Assembly: GCF_022344005.1 (NCBI RefSeq)
Contig: NZ_CP092190.1
Span: 1,600,001 to 1,642,500 of the forward strand
Direction: 5' to 3'
DNA length: 42,500 nt
From: Deinococcus sp. KNUC1210
Lineage (GTDB): Bacteria; Deinococcota; Deinococci; Deinococcales; Deinococcaceae
This document shows, in pieces, positions 29,571-37,499 of the stretch; position 1 is the first letter of the stretch, and each line of letters starts with the position of its first letter. The translations under genes and the position numbers were made by a program. Below the pieces are notes generated by a model that was not told the DNA's origin, made no database searches, and saw only the letters and a list, made by a program, of their open reading frames with translations.

Positions 29571-30350
29571 ATGTCGCTGCTGATCCTCACGCCCCACAGT
29601 TCCGGTCAACTTCCCGCCTCGGTGATGCATCAGATGCTCGGCGAGCGCGTGTACGCCAGCAGTGCCCGCGAAGATTTGCAGCGCCGCATCTTCCTCGACG
29701 GCGACCCGTACACCGAACTGCTGTTCCTGGTGCCCGGCGCACGCACGCTGAACGCGCCCTGGAGCCGCTTCGTGGTGGACCTGAACCGCGAACGCGGCGA
29801 CAGCAGCGATAACGGCGTGGTCAAGCGCACCGGATTTGACAGAAACGCGCTGTATCCGGCAGGCGCGGCGCTGGATGCCGAAGACCGCCTGAGACGCTAC
29901 TGGGACAGCTTCGACGCCCAGGTCGGCGCAGAGCTCCAGGGCGGCAGCGTGCGCCTGATGATCGTCGGACACAGCATGGCTTCACATGGCCCGGCGCTGG
30001 GGCCAGATCAGGGCAAGCCGCGCCCCGCAGTCACGCTGATGGTGGGCGAGGGCGAACGGGCCACCTTTCCACCCGCACAGGTACAGGCACTCCAGGCAGC
30101 GGCCCAGACGAGCTTTTCCGGCGTCCTGAACAGCGCCGAGGTCAGCCGGGTGGCGGTGAACGACCCCTGGACGACCGACGACCTGAGCCTGCGCTATCAC
30201 CGCGCCGCTGGCGTGCCCGCCTTCGGAGTGGAGTTCAACGCGGGGCTGTACCTGACCGCGCAGGGGCAACCCCGCGACGAACGAATTCAGGCGCTGAATG
30301 CCGGGCTGCGCGACTTCGCGGCGCAGGCACTGGCACTGGTGAGCGGCTGA
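29571..30350 (+). CDS. N-formylglutamate amidohydrolase family protein
   Basis: This 259-residue protein fits the FGase/HutG-like family, metal-dependent amidohydrolases that release formate or act on related N-acyl amino acids. The pattern [13 protein letters not shown] at the N terminus, [23 protein letters not shown] and [12 protein letters not shown] mirrors the family's HSG, DLNR, DxHSM and end-strand motifs. Substrate is uncertain. Histidine-degradation genes are not nearby. The gene converges on the aldo/keto reductase gene with seven bases between stops, and there is no room for a separate terminator. Confidence 0.8.
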   Translation: MSLLILTPHSSGQLPASVMHQMLGERVYASSAREDLQRRIFLDGDPYTELLFLVPGARTLNAPWSRFVVDLNRERGDSSDNGVVKRTGFDRNALYPAGAALDAEDRLRRYWDSFDAQVGAELQGGSVRLMIVGHSMASHGPALGPDQGKPRPAVTLMVGEGERATFPPAQVQALQAAAQTSFSGVLNSAEVSRVAVNDPWTTDDLSLRYHRAAGVPAFGVEFNAGLYLTAQGQPRDERIQALNAGLRDFAAQALALVSG

Positions 30351-30357
30351 CCGCTGT

Positions 30358-31335
30358 TCAGGCCGGAACGCCGCCCGTGATGGCAGCGATGTCGCTCAGC
30401 TCGGCGGCGTCCAGCGTCCAGCCGACTGCCGCCACGTTCTGATCGATCTGCTGCGGGCTGGTCGCTCCGGCGATCACGCTGCTGACCACCGGCTGTGCTG
30501 CCAGCCAGCTGAAAGCCAGTTCCAGCAGCGTATGGCCGCGCTCCTCCGCGAACTCCCGCAGACGTTCCACCGTCTCCAGATTCTGCGGCGTCAGATAACG
30601 GTTCGCGGAATTCTTCCAGCTCGCCAGCCTGGAACCCTCCGGCAGCGCCTCGCCCCGGTGGTATTTGCCGGTCAGCAGCCCGCTCGCCAGTGGAAAATAG
30701 GGCAGCAGCCCCAGGCCCTGCCGCTGCATGACCGGAATCAGTTCAGCCTCGATGCCGCGCACCAGCAGGCTGTATTCGTCCTGGCAGGACGTGAAGCGCG
30801 TGAGCTGGCCCGCTTCCGACGCCGCCTCCGCTTCCTCCACCTGCGCCGCACTCAGGTTCGAGCAGCCGATGAACCGCACCAGCCCGCGCTGCACCAGTTC
30901 ATCCAGCGCTCCCAGCGTCTCGGCAATGGGCGTGCCGGGGTCGGGCGTGTGGAGCTGGTACAGGTCGAGATAATCGGTGCCCAGCCGTTGCAGACTGGCC
31001 TCGACCGCCCGGCGGATGTACTCGGGTTTTGCGCCCTTCAGCGGGCCATGCTCGTCGGTGCCCATGTCGGCCCCGAACTTGCTCGCCAGCACGATGCGGC
31101 TGCGCTCGCTGCCCAGCGCCCTGCCCAGCATCAGCTCGGAGGTTCCCTTCGGGCCACCCTGGGTGCCGCCGTACACATCGGCGGTATCGAAGAGGGTGAT
31201 GCCCGCATCCAGCGCCCGGCGCACCACGGCGTTCGTTTCCTCCTGATCGAGCTTGGCCCCGAAATTGTTGCAGCCCAGCCCCACCAGCGATACCTGCAAG
31301 CCCGAATGCCCCAGCGTCCTCGTCTGCATGCTCAT
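30358..31335 (-). CDS. Aldo/keto reductase
   Basis: This 325-residue NADPH-dependent reductase has the TIM-barrel family pattern. The catalytic tetrad is visible as Asp and Tyr in LFDTADVYGG, Lys in LASKFGAD and His in DLYQLHTPDP. Then come RFIGCSNLSA and the C-terminal coenzyme site PVVSSVIAGATSPQQI. The ATG at 31335 has AAGGA seven bases upstream and is preferred over the ATG six bases later. Physiological substrate is unknown. It lies 63 bases downstream of the two-component sensor gene on the same strand and may be the last member of that transcript. Confidence 0.9.
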   Translation of the reverse strand: MSMQTRTLGHSGLQVSLVGLGCNNFGAKLDQEETNAVVRRALDAGITLFDTADVYGGTQGGPKGTSELMLGRALGSERSRIVLASKFGADMGTDEHGPLKGAKPEYIRRAVEASLQRLGTDYLDLYQLHTPDPGTPIAETLGALDELVQRGLVRFIGCSNLSAAQVEEAEAASEAGQLTRFTSCQDEYSLLVRGIEAELIPVMQRQGLGLLPYFPLASGLLTGKYHRGEALPEGSRLASWKNSANRYLTPQNLETVERLREFAEERGHTLLELAFSWLAAQPVVSSVIAGATSPQQIDQNVAAVGWTLDAAELSDIAAITGGVPA

Positions 31336-31398
31336 GCGGGCATCCTTCCGCCGCACGTGCCGCCCGAAGGTGACGTGCCTTGCTGGATGAAGGGGACT

Positions 31399-32754
31399 TC
31401 AAGCAGAGGACAGCGGCAGGCTCAGTGTGGCGCTCAGGCCGTGACCCGGCGTGCTGGCGAGTTCCAGCGTGCCGCCGTGCAGCTCGGCCACATGGCGCAC
31501 GATGGCGAGGCCCAGACCGTGCCCGCCGCCCGGCCCGCCTCTGGCCTCGTCGGGGCGATAAAACGCCTCGCCCAGCCGCGCCAGTACCTCGGGTGAAACG
31601 CCGGGGCCATCGTCCTGCACGCTCAGTTGCGCTCGCCCGGCCACGCGCTGCACGCTCAGCCGCACCTCTGCGCCGGGTGCATGGTGAGCCGCGTTCTGAA
31701 GCAGATTGAGGATGGCCTGCCCTAGCAGAATGCGGTCGCCCGGCACCTTCAGCGCTTCGCCGCCGAGGTCGCCGCTCAGGTCCATGTCCTGATCGGGAAA
31801 GCGGCTGCGGGCGGCGTCGAGAGCGTCGGCGGCCACCTCCAGCAGCGGCACCGGCTGACGCGCCATCGTCTGCGGGCTGCGGGCCAGCAGCAGCAGATGC
31901 TCGGCCAGCGTGGACAGCCGTGAAAGGTCCTCGCCCACCTCCTGCAGATCCTGGCGGTAGCGCTCTGGCCCGCGTTCCCTGCTGAGCGACAGCGCCACCC
32001 GCGCCTTCAGGGCGGCCAGCGGGCTTCGCAGATCGTGGGCCGCCGCTCTCAGAAACTGCACCTCACGCGCCCGCGTCGCCTCCAGCTGCCGGAAGGTCGT
32101 CTGAAGGGTGCCCGCCAGCCGCGACAGCTCGTCCTGGCCTCCGGCTCCGGGCACAGGCCGGGTCAGATCGCCGCTCTCACCGATCTCGCGGGCGGAACGT
32201 TCCAGCGCCGTCACCGGACGCAGCATTCTGCCCGCCGCCCACCACGCCCCCAGACACGCCACCAGCAGCGTGAGCGGCAGAATGATCAGCACCGCCCGCA
32301 GAAACGCCCGCCGCGCATCGTCGGTGGCCTGACTGGACAGCGAGAGCGTGAGCAGAGCGTAACCGCCGCGAGAGCCGAGCTGCTGCGCCAGCACGTAACG
32401 GTCGCCCAGACGGTACACGCCCGGCTCCACACTCAGCGGCAGACCTGCCGGAAACTGGCGGCTCACGATCAGGACGCTGCGCCCCAGCGACACGCGCACC
32501 TGCACGTCGGGCGGCACATCCTGGCGGGTCAGGTCGTCGGCGTCGAACTGCCCGAACTGCAGGCTGTTCTCGGCACGGTCTGCCACCAGACTGGCCGCGC
32601 TGGAGAGCTTCGAAAGCTGCGTCTGCTGCACCACACCCTGCGTCACGAGGTACAGTCCCGCTGACAGCAGCAGCGCCACGAACACGCACGCCAGCCCCAC
32701 CGAGAAGGCCATGCGTGCACGCAGAGGAGAGGAAGAAAACGTCAGAGGAGCCAT
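31399..32754 (-). CDS. Two-component sensor histidine kinase
   Basis: This 451-residue membrane sensor has two transmembrane helices (about residues 15-38 and 152-178) bracketing an extracytoplasmic region of about 110 residues. A HAMP domain follows, then the dimerisation helix with phospho-accepting His240 in LRAAAHDLRSPLAAL and the ATPase domain (NLLQNAAHHA, DDGPGVSP, GHGLGLAIV). It follows the response-regulator gene after a 121-base gap, so the pair is likely a functional unit. The start is uncertain: the ATG at 32754 has no Shine-Dalgarno sequence, and a second ATG lies 14 codons on. The stimulus is unknown. Operon partners point to envelope or redox stress. Confidence 0.9.
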   Translation of the reverse strand: MAPLTFSSSPLRARMAFSVGLACVFVALLLSAGLYLVTQGVVQQTQLSKLSSAASLVADRAENSLQFGQFDADDLTRQDVPPDVQVRVSLGRSVLIVSRQFPAGLPLSVEPGVYRLGDRYVLAQQLGSRGGYALLTLSLSSQATDDARRAFLRAVLIILPLTLLVACLGAWWAAGRMLRPVTALERSAREIGESGDLTRPVPGAGGQDELSRLAGTLQTTFRQLEATRAREVQFLRAAAHDLRSPLAALKARVALSLSRERGPERYRQDLQEVGEDLSRLSTLAEHLLLLARSPQTMARQPVPLLEVAADALDAARSRFPDQDMDLSGDLGGEALKVPGDRILLGQAILNLLQNAAHHAPGAEVRLSVQRVAGRAQLSVQDDGPGVSPEVLARLGEAFYRPDEARGGPGGGHGLGLAIVRHVAELHGGTLELASTPGHGLSATLSLPLSSA

Positions 32755-32875
32755 AGGAGTAGAGAAGCCGCTCAGCTGCTTCCGGGCACACAGGGCGCAC
32801 CCCGCGCCACTGACTTGCCCACCGCTCCCGAGAATTCCCGCAGAGGTTCCGTGCAGCCCTGTTGCAGTCCGGCCT

Positions 32876-33541
32876 TCATTCGCTTTCCACCCTATACCCT
32901 CTCCCCCGCTCGCTGGCGATCACCTCGGGCGAGAGCTTGCGCCGCAGATAGCGGATATACACGTCCACGATGCGGGCCTCACCGCCGAAATCCAGCCCCC
33001 ACACACGCTCCAGCAGCTCTTCGCGGGTAAACCAGCGGCCCCGGCCCAGCAGCAGCGTTTCCAGCAGCGCATATTCGCGCCCTGTGACCGCCACCTCTGC
33101 ACCGTCCCAGCGCACCACCCGGCCCGCTGCGTCCAGCACCCCGCGCCCCTGTCCGAAGCCGAGCTGGGCGGTCCGCGCCTCGCTGCCCTTGCGCGAGATG
33201 GCCCGCAGCGTGGCGAGCAGTTCGGCCCGCTCGAAGGGCTTGACCAGATAGGCGTCGCCGCCCAGATCGAGACCCTGCACGCGGTCTTGCAGTTCGCCCC
33301 GCGCCGTCAGAAACAGGATGGCGGCGTTCACGCCCTCCTGCCGCAGCGTTTTTGCCAGCGCGAAGCCGTCCAGGCCGGGCAGCATCACATCGAGTACCAT
33401 CAGCGGATAGGCTCCGCTGCGCCCCTCCGCCAGCCCGCTGGGACCGTCGGCGCAGTGCACGACGCTGTAGCCCGCTTCCCGCAGCGTGCCGATCAAGGGC
33501 ACGGCGATTCTGGGATCGTCTTCGACCAGCAGCAGCCGCAT
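32876..33541 (-). CDS. OmpR-family response regulator
   Basis: This 221-residue regulator has a receiver domain with acidic pocket EDD at residues 7-9, phospho-acceptor Asp51 in [10 protein letters not shown], the T/S at about residue 80 and a KPF switch lysine. A winged-helix effector domain follows, ending in [13 protein letters not shown] and RGYRVESE. The ATG directly follows the TGA of the upstream membrane gene (TGAATG), a sign of translational coupling. A direct repeat near the operon promoter with OmpR/PhoB-type spacing is a plausible binding site for this very protein. Confidence 0.93.
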   Translation of the reverse strand: MRLLLVEDDPRIAVPLIGTLREAGYSVVHCADGPSGLAEGRSGAYPLMVLDVMLPGLDGFALAKTLRQEGVNAAILFLTARGELQDRVQGLDLGGDAYLVKPFERAELLATLRAISRKGSEARTAQLGFGQGRGVLDAAGRVVRWDGAEVAVTGREYALLETLLLGRGRWFTREELLERVWGLDFGGEARIVDVYIRYLRRKLSPEVIASERGRGYRVESE

Positions 33542-34201
33542 TCAGGCGGCCTGTGAGCGGCGCTCTCCGGCAGAACGCAGCACCAGCAGCCGCGCCGCCA
33601 GTGCCAGACCCACCGCCAGCGACGACAGCACATACAGCGGCCCCGGATGGCCCACCCAGACCGCGTGCAGCGTGGCGGCAGCGAAGGCCGGATACGCCAG
33701 CAGGTGCAGCACGCGGCTGACCCGCATGCCCAGGCGTGCCCGCAGCGTATACGTGACGTACACCGCCGCCAGCAGCCACAGGGCCAGCGATCCGGCGGCC
33801 ATGCTGTAGGTCTGTACGCTCGACAGCCCCGGCACCAGCGCCGCAGACACGCTCAGGGCACGCGGCCCCACCAGCGAGAAGGCCCCGTGAATCAGGCCGA
33901 GCGTCAGCGCAAAGCCGGAGATCACACCGTGCCAACCGGTCTTGAGGCTGCGGCTGAAGACAGCGGGCAGAAGCCGCGTACCGATCAGGGCTCCGAGGGT
34001 GCAGCTCGCCGCCAGCAGCAGATAGCCGAACTGGCCCGTTTGCAGCACCAGGCTGCGGCTCCAGCCTTCCGCCAGCGTGCCCTTGTAGGCCATGCCCCAG
34101 GCCAGCACCAGCAGACCCAGCAGCAGCCCGGTCAGCAGATCGGCCAGCGTCTGCGTTCCGTTCGGGCGTTTGCGGCGTTTTGGCCCCAGCAGGGTCGTCA
34201 T
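33542..34201 (-). CDS. Ferric-reductase-like transmembrane protein
   Basis: This 219-residue protein has about six transmembrane helices and the paired-histidine layout of the ferric-reductase/MsrQ-like haem b membrane domain: TGWHGVISGFALTLGLIHGAF in one helix pair and RVLHLLAYPAFAAATLHAV in the next. Haem-mediated electron transfer across the membrane is expected, but there is no FAD or NAD domain, so the electron donor must be another protein. The ATG overlaps the stop of the 105-residue gene (ATGA) and the stop abuts the response-regulator ATG, a tightly coupled operon. No methionine-sulfoxide reductase partner is visible here. Confidence 0.75.
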   Translation of the reverse strand: MTTLLGPKRRKRPNGTQTLADLLTGLLLGLLVLAWGMAYKGTLAEGWSRSLVLQTGQFGYLLLAASCTLGALIGTRLLPAVFSRSLKTGWHGVISGFALTLGLIHGAFSLVGPRALSVSAALVPGLSSVQTYSMAAGSLALWLLAAVYVTYTLRARLGMRVSRVLHLLAYPAFAAATLHAVWVGHPGPLYVLSSLAVGLALAARLLVLRSAGERRSQAA

Positions 34202-34515
34202 GGCCGCTCACCCCCCACGCTGCGCCGCAGCGGAGTTCGGGGCACGCCGTCCCATACCGAGCGCACGCGGTTCTGCCCGCCGTCCTGATAGCTGCGGAAC
34301 AGATGCGTCTGGTGCAGGGCGCTCAGTCCCAGGGCCGCTGCACTCAGCAGCAGCAGCGTCAGGGTTGCGCGGGATTGATCGAATCTGGGCCGCTGAAGGG
34401 ACACGGCAGGCCCACTGGACGACAGCTTCTGATTCACTTCACTCCTGGCAGGGTTCGGACGTGGAAAGGCGGGCGCAGGACCGGCAGCCGGATCAGTCTG
34501 CTCTGGCGTGTTCAT
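34198..34515 (-). CDS. Single-pass membrane protein of unknown function (105 residues)
   Basis: The protein has a proline- and alanine-rich N-terminal tail of about 45 residues, one hydrophobic helix (about 50-70, TLTLLLLSAAALGLSALHQ) and a basic 30-residue C-terminal tail. I do not recognise the family. It starts at an ATG with GGGAGG seven bases upstream, 23 bases after the HtrA stop, and overlaps the ferric-reductase-like gene by four bases. Its conserved place between a protease and a redox membrane protein suggests an accessory or partner role, but that is inference. Confidence 0.6.
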   Translation of the reverse strand: MNTPEQTDPAAGPAPAFPRPNPARSEVNQKLSSSGPAVSLQRPRFDQSRATLTLLLLSAAALGLSALHQTHLFRSYQDGGQNRVRSVWDGVPRTPLRRSVGGERP

Positions 34516-34538
34516 GGTCCCACCTCCCGCGTTCCAAC

Positions 34539-35885
34539 TTATCCCTGATTGGTCGGCTTGGCGCTCAACTTCACGTTCACGGTCAGGGTCTGATCGCCGC
34601 GCAGAATTCGCAGCGCCACCGTGTCGCCCACCTGCTTGCCGCGCAGGTACGTCACGAGTGCCGACGGCGTACTGACCGACCTGCCGTCCACGCCCACGAT
34701 GATATCGGCCCCGGAAATGTCCTGCTGCACGTTGCCCGACGCGTCGCGGAACTCGCGCACCGTGCCGCCCTTCAGGCCCGCAGTGGCCGCGCCCAGACCG
34801 GGCGATACCGCCGTCACGAGCACGCCGCTCTTCCCGGTGCTCTGCTGCGCGTCGGCAACGCTGATGCCCAGCACCGGCACGCCGCGCCGCACGCCCGACA
34901 CCAGTTCGCGCACCAGAGCGCTGCTCGACGTGACCGGCACGAAATAGCTGGCGAAATTGCCGCCCCGGTTGCTGATGGCGGTGCTCACGCCCACCACCTC
35001 ACCCTGGGCGTTCAGCACCGGGCCGCCGCTGTCGCCGGGGGCCAGCGGCATGCTCGACTGCACCATATTGCTGGGAAAGGTCGCGTCCAGCGAGACGTTG
35101 AGGGCTGTGACCGCGCCCGCCCGCCCACCGTCGAAGCTGCCCCGCGAGTTCCCGATGGCGACCACACCCGCGCCCACCGCCGGGGTGCTGGCCGCGAGCT
35201 TCAGGGCCGGAAGATTGCTGCCCTGCACCTTGAGAACGGCCAGATCGCGCACCTCGTCGTAGCCGACCAGGGTCGCTGCCAGATTCTGGCCGTCCTGGGT
35301 GGTCACGCTCAGCTTGGCTCCCGGTTCCCCCAGCGCCACGTGTGCGGCGGTCAGGATCAGGCCATCGGCGCTCATGAAAAAGCCGCTGCCGATGCCGCTG
35401 TCACCGACATTCACCCGTACCGCGCTGGCGACGGCCTTGTCGTAGACCTGACGCAGCGCACTGTTCGCCTGCGTCCCACTCCGGGCCGTCCCGCTGCCCA
35501 GCTGACCCTGACCGCTCGCAGACGGATCGTTCTGGGTGCCGAAGGGAAACGGGTCGCCGCTGTTGTCGGCAGAGTCACCCGGCCCGCCGCGCTGCCAGGG
35601 ATTCCAGTTCGGATCGTTCTGCTGGGCGGTGTACGGACTGCTCTGGGCGTCGTTCGGCTGGCTGCCCGACAGGTCGGGGGCGGGCTGACTGTTCTGCGGC
35701 GTGCTGGACGGCGCAGTGCTGGAAGCAGACGGGCTGGACGGTGCCGGGCTGGTCTGCGTCTGGGATGTCTGGTCATTCTGACCCAGGGCGGCCTGATGGC
35801 GCTCGGGCGAGGGCAGATAGGGAATGACGGCGATAGCGGCGGCTACAGGCAAGGCCAGCAGCGGCCAGTTACGGTTCAGTTTCAT
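34539..35885 (-). CDS. HtrA/DegP-like serine protease with PDZ domain
   Basis: This envelope protease degrades or chaperones misfolded proteins outside the membrane. The 448-residue protein has an N-terminal membrane segment (about residues 7-20), a long S/P/Q/D-rich linker to about residue 140, and a trypsin-like domain. The catalytic triad is His182 in LTAAHVALGE, Asp214 in VRDLAVLKV and Ser286 in APGDSGGPV. A C-terminal PDZ domain ends the protein (VRGVPVLG to LTVNVKL). The ATG at 35885 is preferred because GGAGG is six bases upstream and the membrane segment follows. It is the first gene of the five-gene minus-strand operon. Confidence 0.93.
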   Translation of the reverse strand: MKLNRNWPLLALPVAAAIAVIPYLPSPERHQAALGQNDQTSQTQTSPAPSSPSASSTAPSSTPQNSQPAPDLSGSQPNDAQSSPYTAQQNDPNWNPWQRGGPGDSADNSGDPFPFGTQNDPSASGQGQLGSGTARSGTQANSALRQVYDKAVASAVRVNVGDSGIGSGFFMSADGLILTAAHVALGEPGAKLSVTTQDGQNLAATLVGYDEVRDLAVLKVQGSNLPALKLAASTPAVGAGVVAIGNSRGSFDGGRAGAVTALNVSLDATFPSNMVQSSMPLAPGDSGGPVLNAQGEVVGVSTAISNRGGNFASYFVPVTSSSALVRELVSGVRRGVPVLGISVADAQQSTGKSGVLVTAVSPGLGAATAGLKGGTVREFRDASGNVQQDISGADIIVGVDGRSVSTPSALVTYLRGKQVGDTVALRILRGDQTLTVNVKLSAKPTNQG

Positions 35886-35929
35886 AGCTTGCCTCCAGGG
35901 CAACGAACGGAGATATTCGGCCTGGAGAT

Positions 35930-35961
35930 AGCCTAGAAGTGAGCTGTTAATCGGCGGTTAA
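35930..35961 (-). promoter_or_regulatory. Operon promoter with an 11-bp-period direct repeat at the -35 position
   Basis: TAGGCT (complement of 35930-35935) is a -10 candidate 44 bases before the htrA-like ATG. Instead of a -35 hexamer the region has TTAAC-N6-TTAAC on the minus strand (35946-35961), repeats 11 bp apart, as bound by OmpR/PhoB-type regulators that replace the -35 contact. The best candidate activator is the response regulator encoded in the same operon. Confidence 0.45.
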
Positions 35962-36006
35962 CGGCGGCAGGGCGGCCCCTCAGCGGTCCAGTCCCCGCCC
36001 TGAACC

Positions 36007-36417
36007 TCAGCTCTGAGCGAGAGCAGGACGGTCCAGCAGCGCGTATCTTCCCGGCCCACTGATCACCAGCACCACACAGCACATCACCAGCAGCAGCACG
36101 AACTCATAGCCGCCGTCAGAAGCAAAAAAGCCCTTGGGCAGATGCACCGTGAACATGGCCACCAGCGGGTCGAAGATCAGCAGAAAGGCCATCAGACGTG
36201 TCAGAACACCGAGCAGGATCAGCAGACCGCCCAGGATCTCCAGCGCGGCCACCAGCAGCGCCGCTTCCTGGGGAAGTGGAATGCCGACTGAACCGAAAAA
36301 AGTGCCGGTGTTGCCCAGCCCGAGCAGAAAAAACTTCTGATACCCGTGAACCAGAAAGATGATCGCCACAATCACACGCAGCACGGTCAGACCGACAACT
36401 CCATTTGTGGGAAACAT
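36007..36417 (-). CDS. DoxX family membrane protein
   Basis: This 136-residue protein with four hydrophobic helices matches the DoxX family, with VGLTVLRVIVAIIFLVHGYQKF at the start and AALLVAALEILGGLLIL in the middle. Family members are small quinone-interacting or redox-related membrane proteins of poorly defined role, often under MarR- or HxlR-type control. The ATG at 36417 is preferred over one 13 codons upstream because the family motif begins there and a -10-like TATATT ends five bases before it. The upstream region is strikingly AT-rich and holds a near-perfect palindrome. Confidence 0.85.
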   Translation of the reverse strand: MFPTNGVVGLTVLRVIVAIIFLVHGYQKFFLLGLGNTGTFFGSVGIPLPQEAALLVAALEILGGLLILLGVLTRLMAFLLIFDPLVAMFTVHLPKGFFASDGGYEFVLLLVMCCVVLVISGPGRYALLDRPALAQS

Positions 36418-36424
36418 GATAAAA

Positions 36425-36453
36425 TATACCGGTTGACAAGATAAACCGATATA
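36425..36453. promoter_or_regulatory. AT-rich palindromic operator overlapping the doxX promoter
   Basis: TATACCGGTT, nine bases, then AACCGATATA form an inverted repeat with 9 of 10 matching positions. It covers the -10 area of the doxX gene, as expected for a repressor of the MarR/HxlR kind. No such regulator gene is adjacent. Confidence 0.5.
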
Positions 36454-36578
36454 CAAATTCCGTCAGTTATGAGAAGGCTGTCGAAAGAGTTGGAGAACCG
36501 GCTCAGGCACGCGAATCGCTGTGACCGGTTTCACTCGGGCGACGTTCTGGCCTGCCTGCTTCCGGCGTTCTGCTCGGC

Positions 36579-37085
36579 TTACTTCTTTTCAGCGAAGCTC
36601 CAGATGTCCAGATCGTCCACGGCCTCGCCTGCACCGTTCAGCAGCGCCAGATCCTCGGCCTTGACAGGCTTCTGCTGCACGTCGTCCTTTCCGGTGCTGC
36701 CATTGCCCACCGCCGCCGCGATCACGTCTGCCGACACCGAAGCGAACAGGCTCTTGAGCTGATCCGGGGTCACGTCGAGCAGAGCGTCGGCCAGGACGCC
36801 ATCGGGAACGACCTGTGTGACGCCGGAGCGGGCAGTTGCCAGGGCGCTGGCATCGATGTCGGGGCGCACGGCGTCCACGTCGTCGAGGTCGGCCGTGCCG
36901 GGAGGCGCGGTGCCGATGAGTTTGACGCCGGACGGTGCAGGCGAGGGGGCAGAGGGCTGAGCGGGGCTGGAGCTGCGGCGCGGCGCTGACTGGCTGGCAG
37001 AGCGACGCCGCATTCCGTTGACAAGTGGCCACAACAGAAACAGCGCGACCAGCACAACAACGAGCGTGATAAGCAGCGGGTGCAT
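36579..37085 (-). CDS. N-terminally anchored protein of unknown function
   Basis: The 168-residue protein has one N-terminal helix (about residues 4-23, LLITLVVVLVALFLLWPLV) followed by a basic stretch (MRRRSAS), so the rest is probably cytoplasmic. Residues 30-55 are S/P/A-rich. The remainder is acidic and helix-prone (DVTPDQLKSLFASVSADVIA). I do not recognise the family. TACGTT lies five bases before the ATG, so the gene may be leaderless. It is divergent from the lacI-type regulator gene. The 122 bases between its stop and the doxX -10 region contain nothing evident. Confidence 0.6.
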   Translation of the reverse strand: MHPLLITLVVVLVALFLLWPLVNGMRRRSASQSAPRRSSSPAQPSAPSPAPSGVKLIGTAPPGTADLDDVDAVRPDIDASALATARSGVTQVVPDGVLADALLDVTPDQLKSLFASVSADVIAAAVGNGSTGKDDVQQKPVKAEDLALLNGAGEAVDDLDIWSFAEKK

Positions 37086-37217
37086 ACCACAACGTAGCCG
37101 ATCCGCGCGAATTCCGTTATCAAATTTGCCTCATCTGACTCACGCAGTAGGGGGGCGTCGAAAGGGGGTAGTGCCCGGAGTGCGTCTGCCTGCCCGGTCG
37201 GACGACTGGAAAGATCG

Positions 37218-37268
37218 GTGTTCCGTTCTCACCCTTTGCACAAGCCTTGCACAACTCGCTCGGAACAC
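37218..37268. promoter_or_regulatory. Nested inverted and direct repeats upstream of the LacI gene
   Basis: Two copies of TTGCACAA, 11 bp apart (37236-37243 and 37247-37254), are flanked by the inverted repeat GTGTTCCG (37218-37225) and CGGAACAC (37261-37268). The whole block sits in the 414-base gap between two divergent genes. It may be a regulator site or a stem-loop. Confidence 0.35.
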
Positions 37269-37364
37269 GGCGGAGTTTTCCGGCAATCTCGGGTGTCTCC
37301 TCTCCTCCCCTGACTCCCACTTGACGGTACGGCAACGATATGTCACACTTCGATTACAGGAAAC

Positions 37365-37378
37365 TGAAATCGATTGCA
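37365..37378 (+). promoter_or_regulatory. LacI-type operator, copy 1
   Basis: TGAAATCGATTGCA shares the core CGATTGCAGT with a second site downstream and has the central CG of LacI-family operators. It lies just after a possible promoter (TTGACG at 37321-37326). Confidence 0.45.
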
Positions 37379-37469
37379 GTGTGTCTTCAGCACTGTTCCA
37401 GCAGCTCATTCAAGTCTTTACGGTCAAGTCCAGGGAGACTTTCCGTCTTTTATGCCGTCTTGCGGAACC

Positions 37470-37481
37470 GCAAACGATTGC
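37470..37481 (+). promoter_or_regulatory. LacI-type operator, copy 2
   Basis: GCAAACGATTGC is a near-palindrome of the LacI/RbsR type, 19 bases before the regulator's start codon. Centre-to-centre distance to copy 1 is about 104 bases, close to ten helical turns, so a DNA loop is possible. Confidence 0.5.
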
Positions 37482-37499
37482 AGTTCAGGAGTAGCGCGA

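Noticed and set aside
36469..36762. Plus-strand ORF starting at 36469
   Set aside because: Mostly antisense to the 168-residue anchored protein, with no Shine-Dalgarno sequence or domain.
37018..37494. Plus-strand ORF in the gap before the LacI gene
   Set aside because: Overlaps operators and repeats, lacks a start signal and has no family character.
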